Positions 54,376 through 63,701 of a stretch of 64,000 nt of DNA are shown piece after piece. Both the position numbers and the translations under genes were made by a program. The notes under the pieces are model-generated. The model had not been told where the DNA came from and searched no databases. It saw nothing but the letters and a program-made list of their open reading frames with translations. The DNA is taken from contig NETF01000208.1 in NCBI GenBank assembly GCA_002172675.1, positions 1 through 64,000 of the forward strand. Direction: 5' to 3'. Each line of letters starts with the position of its first letter. Within the stretch, counting starts at the first letter, position 1. The DNA is from an unicellular cyanobacterium SU3 (GTDB taxonomy: Bacteria > Cyanobacteriota > Cyanobacteriia > Cyanobacteriales > Microcystaceae).

Positions 54376-55869
54376 CTAATCCCGTTTTTTTAATTCAGTT
54401 TCAATAGCATGGATAACTGTTTCTAACACATGAACACGGGCATAATATTTATCATTTCCAGGTACAATTGTCCAAGGCGCATAGGGTGTACTGGTACGAG
54501 CAATCATTTGATTGACAGCAACATAATATAACGGCCATTTTTCTCGATTTCTCCAGTCTTCGTCGGTCAATTTATAAGATTTAAACGGATCATTTTTTCT
54601 AGCTTCAAATCGTTTTAATTGTTCTTCAAAACTGATATGTAACCAGAACTTAACGATGACAAATCCAGAAGCACTTAACTGTGCCTCAAACTCATTAATT
54701 TCTTTATAAGAGCGTCGCCATTCTAACTCCGAAGCCAATCCTTCTACCCTTTCGACCAATACTCGTCCGTACCAACTTCTATCAAAAATACCGATGCTTC
54801 CTTCTGCTGGAATTTGTCGCCAAAATCGCCATAAATAATGATAGTTTAATTCTTCAGACGTGGGTGCAGAAAACGCATGAACTTTATAACTTCTTGGGTC
54901 TAAAGTATCCGTTAATCGTTTAATGGCTCCCCCTTTTCCGGCTGCGTCCCATCCTTCAAATAAGACTAAAACAGGAATCTTTTTTTTGAAAATTTGTAAC
55001 TGTAATTCTCTTAATTTAACTTGTGCTTCTCGTAACCGTTGTTTATAATCTTCTTTAGGTAGATGTAACCCTAAATCTATTTTTCCCAAAAAATCGGGTT
55101 CTGTGGGTTGTAACTCCGTTTGCGGGGGTAAAGAAGGAATATCGGTTTTTGGCAGTCTCAGACGGTCTAAAGCTTGGGTAATGACCGCTACAATTTGAGA
55201 TAATACCTTAACCCTTGCCCAACGTTTACAGTCTCCTTCTACCAATGTCCAAGGCGCATGGCCGGTACTGGTATAGGTTAACATTTCCTCAGCAAAAGTT
55301 GCATAGCGATCATATTGTTTGGACTGTTGCCAATCTTCCGGACGGACACGCCATGATTCTAACTCATCAGACTCATATTTTTTTAGTCGCTTTTTCAGTT
55401 CTTTTTGACTCAAATGTATCCAAAATTTAGCCATAGCCACGCCATCGTCCACTAATTGCCTCTCAAAGGCATTAATATCTCGCATTAACAGGGGAATACT
55501 GCCATCGGTTTCTCGTTCAAATAATCTATCTTCTAAAACGTGGGTGTACCAACTATGGTAAAAAATGCCGATACTGCCTTTTGGGGGTAAAGTATGCCAA
55601 AATCGCCAAAGAAAAGGATATTTTTTCTCTTGTTCTGTAGCCGCTAAAATAGGATGAACGTTAAAGCCACGAGGGTCCATATAACCAATGGTTTTTTGTA
55701 ATAACTTTCCCTTTCCTGCCGCAGCCCAACCTTCTAAGACAATGACTACGGGGAGTTTATGATGCCAACAGTCTTTTTGTAGCGAACGCAACTGTCGCAT
55801 CAACGCTTCTATCTCTGTCTTATAAGTTTCTTTATCTAAAGTTAATGTAAGATCCAGGGTATCTAACAT
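54376..55869 (-). CDS. Polyphosphate:AMP phosphotransferase (two PPK2 domains)
   Basis: The 497-residue protein is two PPK2 kinase domains in tandem (about 1-240 and 265-497). Each has a P-loop: EGWAAAGKGK near 47-56 and EGWDAAGKGG near 300-309. Each also has a lid-type RFWHTLP/RFWRQIP part and a SWYG/SWYT arginine-lid element. Fused PPK2 of this length is class II, which phosphorylates AMP to ADP with polyphosphate. In the first P-loop the usual Asp is Ala (GWAAAGKG), so that half may be inactive or structural. It stands alone between dacB-like and galE genes. Confidence 0.88.
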   Translation of the reverse strand: MLDTLDLTLTLDKETYKTEIEALMRQLRSLQKDCWHHKLPVVIVLEGWAAAGKGKLLQKTIGYMDPRGFNVHPILAATEQEKKYPFLWRFWHTLPPKGSIGIFYHSWYTHVLEDRLFERETDGSIPLLMRDINAFERQLVDDGVAMAKFWIHLSQKELKKRLKKYESDELESWRVRPEDWQQSKQYDRYATFAEEMLTYTSTGHAPWTLVEGDCKRWARVKVLSQIVAVITQALDRLRLPKTDIPSLPPQTELQPTEPDFLGKIDLGLHLPKEDYKQRLREAQVKLRELQLQIFKKKIPVLVLFEGWDAAGKGGAIKRLTDTLDPRSYKVHAFSAPTSEELNYHYLWRFWRQIPAEGSIGIFDRSWYGRVLVERVEGLASELEWRRSYKEINEFEAQLSASGFVIVKFWLHISFEEQLKRFEARKNDPFKSYKLTDEDWRNREKWPLYYVAVNQMIARTSTPYAPWTIVPGNDKYYARVHVLETVIHAIETELKKRD

Positions 55870-56052
55870 GATTCAGTAATAATTAAGTATTATGGGATAC
55901 ATTGATAGACTTTCCAGTATAGAAGCAATAGAGCAAAAAGATTCTTGATTTTGGCTTTTCTTAAGGGTAAAAATGCCCTATCCTAAGTAAGTAAAACCCA
56001 TTAAGGGCGATCGCTGTTAGAATCGTTCTTAACTTATGTTCAGGAGTTGCTT

Positions 56053-57057
56053 GTGTCTGATAGCCAACCCACCATTTTAGTCACAGGAGGAGCCGGATAC
56101 ATCGGTTCTCATGCTGTTCTATCCTTACAAAAAGCTGGTTATAAGGTCATTGTCTTTGATAATCTTTCCTATGGCCATCCTGAAATTATTAAAGATGTTT
56201 TAAAAGCTGAATTAATTGTCGGAGATACGAATGATCGCCCTCTGTTAGATGAGCTATTTTCGACTAGGAATATTGATGCTGTCATGCACTTTGCGGCTTT
56301 TATTGCGGTAGGAGAATCAGTTAAAAATCCTGGAATTTATTATCAAAATAACGTAGTGGGAACCCTAACTTTATTAGAAGCAATGATGGCTGCTAATATT
56401 AAGCAGTTTGTCTTTTCTTCGACTTGTGCTATTTACGGGATGCCTCAAGAAATTCCCATGACAGAAAAGCATCCAAATAACCCATTAAGTCCCTATGCTT
56501 CTAGTAAGTATATGGTCGAAAAAATACTCAAAGATTTCGATAAAGCCTATGGCTTAAAATCCGTTGTCTTTCGCTATTTTAATGCCTCAGGAGCTGATCC
56601 TTCTGGTAATTTAGGAGAAGATCACACCCCCGAAACTCATTTGATTCCTTTAGCTTTATTAACGGCTTTGAAAAAACGAGATCATCTGTTTATTTTTGGC
56701 ACAGATTATGATACCCCTGATGGTACTGCAGTCCGAGATTATATTCATGTTAATGATTTAGCATCAGCCCATGTTTTAGGTTTAGAATATCTTTTAAATG
56801 GGGGTGAAAGCGAAATGTTTAATTTAGGGAATGGTAATGGATTTTCTGTTAGAGAAGTGATCGAAATGTCCAAAAAAGTAACAGGAATTGATTTTCTGGT
56901 TAAAGAAAGTGATCGCCGTTCGGGGGATGTACCTATGTTAGTAGGGAGTAGTGAAAAAGCACAATCTATTTTAGGTTGGAATCCTCAATATTTTGAGCTT
57001 GAAACCATTGTAAATCATGCTTGGCAGTGGCATCAAAAACGTCACGGAAATTCTTAA
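56053..57057 (+). CDS. galE: UDP-glucose 4-epimerase
   Basis: The 334-residue Rossmann-fold enzyme interconverts UDP-glucose and UDP-galactose. Visible features are TGGAGYIGSH near residue 10, SSTCAIYG with the catalytic Ser near 123, YASSKYMVEK with Tyr-x-x-x-Lys near 148, and GTAVRDYIHVNDLASAH near 225. The start is GTG 56053, because AGGAG lies 6 bases before it; an in-frame TTG at 56047 touches the Shine-Dalgarno sequence and is less likely. A small coiled-coil gene follows 44 bases downstream. Confidence 0.93.
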   Translation: MSDSQPTILVTGGAGYIGSHAVLSLQKAGYKVIVFDNLSYGHPEIIKDVLKAELIVGDTNDRPLLDELFSTRNIDAVMHFAAFIAVGESVKNPGIYYQNNVVGTLTLLEAMMAANIKQFVFSSTCAIYGMPQEIPMTEKHPNNPLSPYASSKYMVEKILKDFDKAYGLKSVVFRYFNASGADPSGNLGEDHTPETHLIPLALLTALKKRDHLFIFGTDYDTPDGTAVRDYIHVNDLASAHVLGLEYLLNGGESEMFNLGNGNGFSVREVIEMSKKVTGIDFLVKESDRRSGDVPMLVGSSEKAQSILGWNPQYFELETIVNHAWQWHQKRHGNS

Positions 57058-57101
57058 ATAATTAATGTCAATCCTTAAAAAATTAGATAATTTATACAAA
57101 A

Positions 57102-57383
57102 ATGATTCAAAATAACACAAAAATAGAAACAATTTTAGAACGCATGGGAGAGACGGTTATTGCCACCACTGAAACAGTGGAAAGTTTAGCAGAAAAAATG
57201 GAAAATTTAGTTGAACAAATGCAACAACAAGAACACCAAATTCAACAACAAGGTTATCAAATCTTTGCTTTAAGTGAGTCCATCCAAACCCTAGTAGATG
57301 CACAAACAGAGTCTAGAGAACAACTAACCCAATTAACTTATTTAATCCATACTTTAGTGAATAGTTTAGCTTCACCAGAATAA
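57102..57383 (+). CDS. Small coiled-coil hypothetical protein
   Basis: The 93-residue product is almost wholly coiled coil, with heptads rich in Q, E and T (METLVEQMQQQEHQIQQQ-like centre) and no membrane segment. It lies between galE and the lipoprotein gene on the same strand. The family is not recognised. Similar short coiled-coil genes are frequent in cyanobacteria. Confidence 0.55.
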   Translation: MIQNNTKIETILERMGETVIATTETVESLAEKMENLVEQMQQQEHQIQQQGYQIFALSESIQTLVDAQTESREQLTQLTYLIHTLVNSLASPE

Positions 57384-57433
57384 AAAAATGACTATTTTAC
57401 TCAAGAAATTATTATCACAGTGAGGAACATAAC

Positions 57434-57877
57434 ATGATGAAATTTTATACAAAAAAGTCTCTTGCTTCAACTCTATCTTTAATAACAGTGTTGATGAACT
57501 TATTCCTAATAAGTTGTGCTGAAACCAAAGTATCTCAATGTCAAAAAATAATACTTTTAACCCAAAAAATGGCCGAAGAAAGTGAAAGTTATCGTCAAAC
57601 TACTGACATTAAAAAAGTTTTACAAGTTGCGGATTTATTTGAAGAAACTTCCCAACAAATGAAACAATTACAAATAGAAGATCAACAATTACAAGAATAT
57701 CAAAAAGGTTTTGCTGATATTTATCAAGGGAATGCAGATACGACTCGTCAATTTGTCGCTGCATTGAATAATAAAGATATTGATACTGCTAAATTAATGC
57801 AACAGCAAGTTCAACAACTAGGTAAAAAAGAACAAGATTTAGGCACAGAAATGAATGCTTATTGTCAAGAAAATTAG
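57434..57877 (+). CDS. Putative lipoprotein
   Basis: The 147-residue product starts with a basic region and a hydrophobic stretch (STLSLITVLMNLFLISC), ending in a lipobox-like LISC with Cys near residue 28. The mature part is helical and Q/E/K-rich, with two further cysteines near the start and end (SQCQKI, AYCQEN) that could form a disulfide. It is probably anchored in a membrane on the periplasmic side. Family and role are unknown. ATG 57434 or 57437 could be the start. Confidence 0.6.
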   Translation: MMKFYTKKSLASTLSLITVLMNLFLISCAETKVSQCQKIILLTQKMAEESESYRQTTDIKKVLQVADLFEETSQQMKQLQIEDQQLQEYQKGFADIYQGNADTTRQFVAALNNKDIDTAKLMQQQVQQLGKKEQDLGTEMNAYCQEN

Positions 57878-57977
57878 GCTCTATCGAACCTAAGATGTAG
57901 AGAGATTAAAAATTACCGAATAGTTGATAGTTGATAATTAATAATTAATTGTTCGTTATGATTATAAATAAACATAA

Positions 57978-58041
57978 GGTGGGCAATGCTAAGAAAAAAC
58001 TTACAAACCTGAACCAGAAACTATTGGAAACATTGCCTACC
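57978..58041. repeat. Imperfect inverted repeat, intergenic
   Basis: GGTGGGCAATG (57978-57988) and CATTGCCTACC (58031-58041) are inverted copies with one mismatch, 42 bases apart. They lie beyond the lipoprotein gene and before the convergent end of the FAAL gene. It is a small palindromic unit of the type common between cyanobacterial genes. Confidence 0.5.
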
Positions 58042-58072
58042 CTACAAGTCCTATCCATTTAATTATGCCTAC

Positions 58073-61021
58073 CTACTTATCTGGTTTAGAAGTACACAGT
58101 TTGAGACTATCAGCTAACACCTTAACATTAGGTTCAAGCATCATAGTAATATGATCCCCTGGAACAGAAGTAAACTCTACTGAACTTAAGGTTAATTGAT
58201 CCCAACCAAAAGACATATTCTTTTGAATTTGATTACGAATCTTATCATTAATTCCGTCAGCTGTTTCCCAAAGACGAACATCGCTACTACGAAAAACATG
58301 AATAGGGGTAGAATATTGTGGTTGAGGTTTATAATGAGCCATTGCATACACACTCGCTTTAAGAACTTTAACAAACCCTCGAACCTGTTTAGTGGCAATA
58401 GTAGATGGGTTAACATGAAGCTTTTTAACCAACCGTTCTGTTACATACTCTAACTGTTCATCAGGTAAGAAATTTTTAAGATCATTGTAAGAAATATTCA
58501 GATTTTCCTTTAAAAAGAACTCAAATAACTTCACCACTTCACTCATATATTTCGTTTCATCCCAACCCATCACAATGAGATTATTAAATAAGGGTGCAGG
58601 AATATCAAAAATAGCTAATAACCCCACTTCATCCCCTTGTTGTTGTAACTGTTGGGAAATTTCAAACGCTACTTGACCTCCAAAAGAATGACCTCCCAAA
58701 AAATAAGGTCCGAAGGGTTGAATGGTTTTTAAAGCATCGATGTAATAAGCAGCAATTTCTCCTACATTAGTTAACGGTGTCGCTTGATCATCCATCCCTC
58801 GCGCTTGCAGTCCATAAAATGGTTGATCTTCTCCTAAATGATGGGCTAAAGCATGGAGATAAAACGCCGTTCCGACACCCCCAGGAACACAGAAAAAGGG
58901 CGGTTTTGTTCCTTGAGACTGAATGGTAATCACAGGAGACGCAAAACCCGTCTCTAAAGTTTCATCTTCGACTAAACCCAAGTCATACCCTTCTGAAGTA
59001 AATACTTCAGTGGCCAGATACTTTGCTAATGCTTCTACGGTAGGATATTCAAAGATTAAAGTCCCTTGAAAAGATGCACCTAAACTCTCTTGCAGGAGAT
59101 CGCTTAATTGTACTACTGTCAAAGAATCAAGTCCCATGCTAGTTAAGGGGTTTTTCCAGTTGATATCAGAAACATCAACTTTTAGCACATGAGCAATTAA
59201 ACTTTGAAGATACCCTTGTAATAAGTCTTGTCTCTTTTCTGGGGGAGTGGTTAAGAGGGTGTTTCTGTCTAAACTAATTTGTTTTTCTTTGACCTTAATA
59301 TCTTCTTGAATATTACGAGCGATCGCTTCTAAACTATCCTCTAAAAAGCCAATTTTACAAGCATGACGTTGAATCTTATTACTAGAAGTTTTAGGAATGG
59401 TTCCTGGTTTCAACAAAGCGATCGCATAAACTTGTAACTGATGCTGCTGAGAAACCCCTTGACGAATAGCATTAAACACTTCTTCTTGATTTAATGAGTC
59501 TAAAGCCGCTTCATGAACTTCTTGGACAATAACCAGCTTTTCTTCACTATCTAATTCTACAGAAAAAGCAGCCCCACAACTCGGACGTAACCCTCGATGA
59601 CTTCTTTCGACACTCAACTCAATATCTTGGGGATAATGGTTGGTTCCGCGAATGATAATTAAATCTTTGAGACGGCCCGTAACAAATAACTCATTTTCCC
59701 AGAGAAACCCTAAGTCTCCTGTGCGTAAAAAAGGCCCTTCCAGTTTATCGTTTAAATACCCTTTAAACGCTTCTTCTGTTGTTTCTGGACGTTTCCAATA
59801 TCCTTGAGCAACACTAGCACTAGAAACCCAAATTTCCCCAATTTCGTGAGCATCACACTGAGTTAAGCTATCAGGATTAACAATGATAATGTTTTGTTCG
59901 GTTCCGATGTTACCACACCCGACTAACTTCTGGGTGTTTTCCTTATCATTTTCAGCCACAACCACACGATTTTGTTGTAACTCACTGCGATCAATATTGA
60001 GAATAAGGGGTGGTTCATTTTTCTTCCCTAAACTAATACCCATCACACTCTCGGCCATCCCATAACCGGCACTTAACGCTTGCCAACGGAACCCACAAGG
60101 GGCAAAGGTTTTGGCGAATCTTTCCAAGGTTTCGGCCCTGATGGGTTCGGCCCCACTAACCGCCAACTCCCAACGACTGAGATCGAGGGTTTCTCGTTCT
60201 TCTAGGGTAGTATAAAAAGTGGCTAAGTCATAGGCAAAGTTGGGGGCTAAACTTTGAGTTGCTTGATGCTTGGAAATAGCCGTTAACCAACGAGAAGGTT
60301 TTTGTAAAAAATCTAAGGGTGACATCAAGATCACAGCATGATTATTATAAAGAGGTTGTAGAATTCCCACCACTAACCCGGTATTATGACTAAAGGGCAA
60401 CCAGCTTACTGTCTTGGTTTGAGGGGTAATCTCTGCATATTTATACCCCATTTCTAAATTGTTCAGTAGATTTTGATGGGTAATAATCACCCCTTTGGGT
60501 GTTCCAGTTGAACCAGACGTATATTGTAAAAAGGCGATGGTATCACTATCAAGATTAGGGTTTTGGTAGTTTCTGTCTTCGGTTTGAATAATTTGATTAC
60601 TATCGAGTATTTTTAACTCAGCTAAGGTGGGACTAATGGTCAAACGACCTTGTAAATAGGGAACTAAAGGACTAATCGTTATAATAAACTTAGCTTGTGC
60701 ATCCGTTGCGATCGCTTCTAACCGTGAAAGAGACTGATCCGGACGAGGAGGATAAGCAGGAATGGCGATCGCCCCCGCGTATAAACAACCGAAAAATCCT
60801 GCTATAAAATCCAGTCCAGGAGGATACAATAATAAGACTCGTTCTCCTTTAGCATTAAGAGATTGAAGATGAATAGCGATCGCTTTTGCTTGTTGTTCTA
60901 AGGTTGCATAAGTGAGACTGCCGGCTTCGGTTTCTCCTTCATGGAGAAAGGTATAGGTTTGATTATTAGGTTGGGCTAAACTTCTGTGTTGTAGTAAATC
61001 AACTAAAGTATTGAATGACAT
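58073..61021 (-). CDS. Fatty acyl-AMP ligase - acyl carrier protein - thioesterase fusion
   Basis: The 982-residue protein has three domains. Residues about 1-590 are a fatty acyl-AMP ligase: YTSGSTGTPKGVIITHQNL near 167, LRTGDLGF near 430, and the FAAL mark IIRGTNHYPQDIELSVE near 452. About 605-680 is an acyl carrier domain with phosphopantetheine Ser in GLDSLTVVQLSD. About 710-975 is an alpha/beta hydrolase thioesterase with nucleophile GGHSFGGQVAFE near 775 and His in VPGDHITMM. It would activate a fatty acid, load it on the carrier and release it. No ketosynthase or other module is fused or adjacent. The acyl product and biological role are unknown. Confidence 0.87.
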   Translation of the reverse strand: MSFNTLVDLLQHRSLAQPNNQTYTFLHEGETEAGSLTYATLEQQAKAIAIHLQSLNAKGERVLLLYPPGLDFIAGFFGCLYAGAIAIPAYPPRPDQSLSRLEAIATDAQAKFIITISPLVPYLQGRLTISPTLAELKILDSNQIIQTEDRNYQNPNLDSDTIAFLQYTSGSTGTPKGVIITHQNLLNNLEMGYKYAEITPQTKTVSWLPFSHNTGLVVGILQPLYNNHAVILMSPLDFLQKPSRWLTAISKHQATQSLAPNFAYDLATFYTTLEERETLDLSRWELAVSGAEPIRAETLERFAKTFAPCGFRWQALSAGYGMAESVMGISLGKKNEPPLILNIDRSELQQNRVVVAENDKENTQKLVGCGNIGTEQNIIIVNPDSLTQCDAHEIGEIWVSSASVAQGYWKRPETTEEAFKGYLNDKLEGPFLRTGDLGFLWENELFVTGRLKDLIIIRGTNHYPQDIELSVERSHRGLRPSCGAAFSVELDSEEKLVIVQEVHEAALDSLNQEEVFNAIRQGVSQQHQLQVYAIALLKPGTIPKTSSNKIQRHACKIGFLEDSLEAIARNIQEDIKVKEKQISLDRNTLLTTPPEKRQDLLQGYLQSLIAHVLKVDVSDINWKNPLTSMGLDSLTVVQLSDLLQESLGASFQGTLIFEYPTVEALAKYLATEVFTSEGYDLGLVEDETLETGFASPVITIQSQGTKPPFFCVPGGVGTAFYLHALAHHLGEDQPFYGLQARGMDDQATPLTNVGEIAAYYIDALKTIQPFGPYFLGGHSFGGQVAFEISQQLQQQGDEVGLLAIFDIPAPLFNNLIVMGWDETKYMSEVVKLFEFFLKENLNISYNDLKNFLPDEQLEYVTERLVKKLHVNPSTIATKQVRGFVKVLKASVYAMAHYKPQPQYSTPIHVFRSSDVRLWETADGINDKIRNQIQKNMSFGWDQLTLSSVEFTSVPGDHITMMLEPNVKVLADSLKLCTSKPDK

Positions 61022-61126
61022 GGTTAAAAGCCTAAAAATTTAGCTCTATTATAGTTTTGTTGCTCTTTTTTAGAGTATAGTATCATTAACAGTCTTGTCA
61101 GCCAATTTTTCTCTGTTTTGCAACCA

Positions 61127-61149
61127 TTAAAAAACCCGCCACGGCGGGT
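61127..61149 (-). terminator. Rho-independent terminator of acsF
   Basis: On the minus strand ACCCGCC, GT and GGCGGGT form a perfect 7-bp GC-rich stem followed by six or more T, about 28 bases after the acsF stop. Confidence 0.85.
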
Positions 61150-61177
61150 ACTCAAAACGTAAACTAACTCAAAACTT

Positions 61178-62254
61178 TTAACGAACAGTTCCTTCTAAAT
61201 GATCAACCCGAATGGGTTTAATGAAATACAATTTCAAGAACTGAACCCCATTAGAAACAAAAGCAGGTAACTTTCTCAAGAACTTAATCGGTGCAGGACT
61301 ATTAGAAGCGTCAATTTCCCGTAACTTTTCATTGTTCTTGATACAAACTTCTAAACTGCCATAAAACTCAGGATTTTCTACATCTAAAACGATGGGGAAA
61401 ACTCGTCCTGCTGTTTCGTTGGTCTTCTCAATAACATATTTATCATATTCCCGTGCATCCAATCCAATAGAGGCATAAAAATCAGACCGTTGGATATCAT
61501 TGAGATACATGGTAGCAAACACAGATAACAAGAAGAAACGACACCATAAACGGGCTTTCCAATCGTTTAAAATATTAGGGGTTGCCTTCATAATGGCATC
61601 AAAAAAGTCCCCATGACGGTTCTCATCTTGACACCAATTTTCAAAGAAGTTAAAAATCGGATAGATTCTGTCTTCAGGATGTTTTTCTAAGTGACGGTAA
61701 ATGGTGATATAACGCCAATAACCAATTTTTTCAGATAAATAGGTAGCATAGAAAATAAACTTAGGTTGAAAGAACGTATAACTGCGACTCTTCGTTAAAA
61801 ACCCTAAGTCCAAAGACATATTAAAATCAGATAAGGCTTTATTGAGGAACCCTGCGTGACGCGCTTCATCACGGGACATGAGGGTAAAACATTCAGCCAA
61901 CACAGGACTTTTATCCTTTAACCGTCTACCTAATTCCTTGTAGAGAAGGAACCCTGAAAATTCCGCCGTACACGAACGTTCTAAAAATTCTACAAACAAG
62001 CGACGGGTATCTCCATCAATATGATCCCAGGTTTGGGCAAATTCTTCACGACGGATAAAATGATGACGGTTATAATCAGTACGAAATTCTTCGAGAATGG
62101 CTTGTAATTCCTCTTCGTTGACTGAAATATCCATTTTAGCCATCGCTTCAAAGTCGGTGGTGTAAAAGCGAGGAGTCAGGATAGTTTCTTTCGCCGGAAC
62201 TTTAATCCCTGGACGGAGTTCCTCAAATTCAGGTTTTTGAAGGGTATTGACCAT
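61178..62254 (-). CDS. acsF: Mg-protoporphyrin IX monomethyl ester oxidative cyclase
   Basis: The 358-residue di-iron enzyme forms the fifth ring of chlorophyll with O2. The iron-binding pattern is visible in [19 protein letters not shown], then [18 protein letters not shown] (E-x-x-H), then [19 protein letters not shown] (E-N-R-H). The opening [19 protein letters not shown] is typical of AcsF. It is a membrane-associated protein that needs partner Ycf54, which is not seen here. ATG 62254 is clear. A strong terminator (61127-61149) separates it from the FAAL gene on the same strand. Confidence 0.95.
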   Translation of the reverse strand: MVNTLQKPEFEELRPGIKVPAKETILTPRFYTTDFEAMAKMDISVNEEELQAILEEFRTDYNRHHFIRREEFAQTWDHIDGDTRRLFVEFLERSCTAEFSGFLLYKELGRRLKDKSPVLAECFTLMSRDEARHAGFLNKALSDFNMSLDLGFLTKSRSYTFFQPKFIFYATYLSEKIGYWRYITIYRHLEKHPEDRIYPIFNFFENWCQDENRHGDFFDAIMKATPNILNDWKARLWCRFFLLSVFATMYLNDIQRSDFYASIGLDAREYDKYVIEKTNETAGRVFPIVLDVENPEFYGSLEVCIKNNEKLREIDASNSPAPIKFLRKLPAFVSNGVQFLKLYFIKPIRVDHLEGTVR

Positions 62255-62308
62255 AACTTGTTTAAAAAGATTTTTTTTGAATCGATCAAGGACTCGTTCT
62301 ACTTTTTT

Positions 62309-62324
62309 GTAACAAAATTGTTAC
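62309..62324. promoter_or_regulatory. Inverted repeat in the acsF upstream region
   Basis: GTAACAA, AA and TTGTTAC form a 7-bp inverted repeat 55-70 bases before the acsF start. The spacing (10 between GTA and TAC) does not fit NtcA (8). It may be a site for another regulator. The rest of 62255-62560 has no clear gene; a 63-codon frame there looks spurious. Confidence 0.35.
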
Positions 62325-62560
62325 GTTTTTTAGCAGGAATTTACGAGGCTTGGATCACAGTCTACCAGCCTTGAAGCCATTCGTAACCCCTCTTTTCATT
62401 AAGAGTTACAACACATTATCAATTTATGTTAAAAAGCTTGCTTTTTTTACACTTGATGATGTATTCATGCTCATTAATTTTAGTAGATCGAAAACTTACC
62501 TGAATTTTATAATGCAGAGCATCATTATCTGCGATTCCTGAAAAATAACCAGCAAAAAAA

Positions 62561-63601
62561 ATGAAGAAATCTTCAACAGTAAATGTTTCGATGACATCAA
62601 CTCAATTGCGTGTTCTCCAAAAAGAGCTACATCAAGCGATCGCTCCTTTTTGCAACTTTGATTGCAAGATCAGCTTCAGTCGTTTTGTAATCATAGGAAT
62701 CGTCTGTTTAGGAAGCACAATCATGGCTTGGCATTGTCATCAGCAATGGGGATTTATCCTTTGGACAGTTGTTGGCGCAATTAGCTATGGATTTTGGCTT
62801 GTCTGTACCCATGATGCCGTTCATCAAACATTGACGGGTAAGCGACAGATTGACTTATGGTTAGCCCGTTTGATTTCTTGGCCGATTTGGTGGCCGGTAG
62901 GAATATACAGTGAACTTCATTGGTTACATCATAGTCGAAACGGGAAAAACTTACGCGATCCCGAAAGAGTCCAATGGTCACAGACAGAATATGAACAGTC
63001 TCCACCGATTTTACGTTGGTATGTACGTCACCAATGGACTTGGAATATCCTGGTAGCAGGGTCTTTTGGTTTAATTGGGAATGCTTTCGTTAAAGGATGG
63101 CACTATCGTCAAGAACGTCCTCAACTGCATCGGCAAATGGCTTTAGATTTACTAGGAATAATTTTGCTCCATAGTGGTTTATTTATCTTAGTTGGATACT
63201 ATGGAATCTGGGGAAAATATTTTCTATTTTGGCTGATTGTGGAGTGGGTTGTGGGCGTAATGATGCAAACTCGCGCTCATCTAGAACATTATGATTGCTG
63301 GTATCCCCATGAATCACCATTACTAACTCAACTCTATTCAACCCGAAACGTAAATGGAAGCCTTTGGGTTAATTGGTTGATGGGAGGTCTTCCTTATCAC
63401 TCAATTCACCATGCTTTTCCGGCAATTCCCTTTGATCAATTGCCTCAAGCTTATCAGGCCATTCAAGTCGTACTTCAAAAACATGATCAAATTTCTCTAG
63501 AGATAGAAAGAGGATATTGGCAAAGTACAATAAAAAATAGCCAAGTTTATAGTCTTATAAAACCTGGCGATAAAAAATTGTTTAACACCGACCTTAATTG
63601 A
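62561..63601 (+). CDS. Membrane fatty-acid desaturase-family protein
   Basis: The 346-residue protein has about four to five membrane segments and the three histidine boxes of membrane di-iron enzymes: HDAVH (near 88), HWLHH (near 127) and HSIHH (near 287). The third box in GGLPYHSIHHAFPAIPF is of the DesA/CrtR broad type. It may act on acyl lipids or carotenoids; the exact substrate is not clear. ATG 62561 is used; ATG at codon 11 is an alternative. It is divergent from acsF. A link with the FAAL protein is conceivable but there is no direct evidence. Confidence 0.78.
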   Translation: MKKSSTVNVSMTSTQLRVLQKELHQAIAPFCNFDCKISFSRFVIIGIVCLGSTIMAWHCHQQWGFILWTVVGAISYGFWLVCTHDAVHQTLTGKRQIDLWLARLISWPIWWPVGIYSELHWLHHSRNGKNLRDPERVQWSQTEYEQSPPILRWYVRHQWTWNILVAGSFGLIGNAFVKGWHYRQERPQLHRQMALDLLGIILLHSGLFILVGYYGIWGKYFLFWLIVEWVVGVMMQTRAHLEHYDCWYPHESPLLTQLYSTRNVNGSLWVNWLMGGLPYHSIHHAFPAIPFDQLPQAYQAIQVVLQKHDQISLEIERGYWQSTIKNSQVYSLIKPGDKKLFNTDLN

Positions 63602-63701
63602 CGGCGATCTAGAATTTAGGGAAGAAAGAGACAAACCTTTGTACCTTACCCCCCATCAGAAGTACCATATAAACTACAATAAAGACTAAAACGATATCTA
63701 T

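Noticed and set aside
62309-62324. NtcA site before acsF
   Set aside because: GTA and TAC are 10 bases apart, not 8.
62350-62541. 63-codon frame upstream of the desaturase
   Set aside because: No ribosome site, and composition looks like AT-rich intergenic sequence with no family resemblance.
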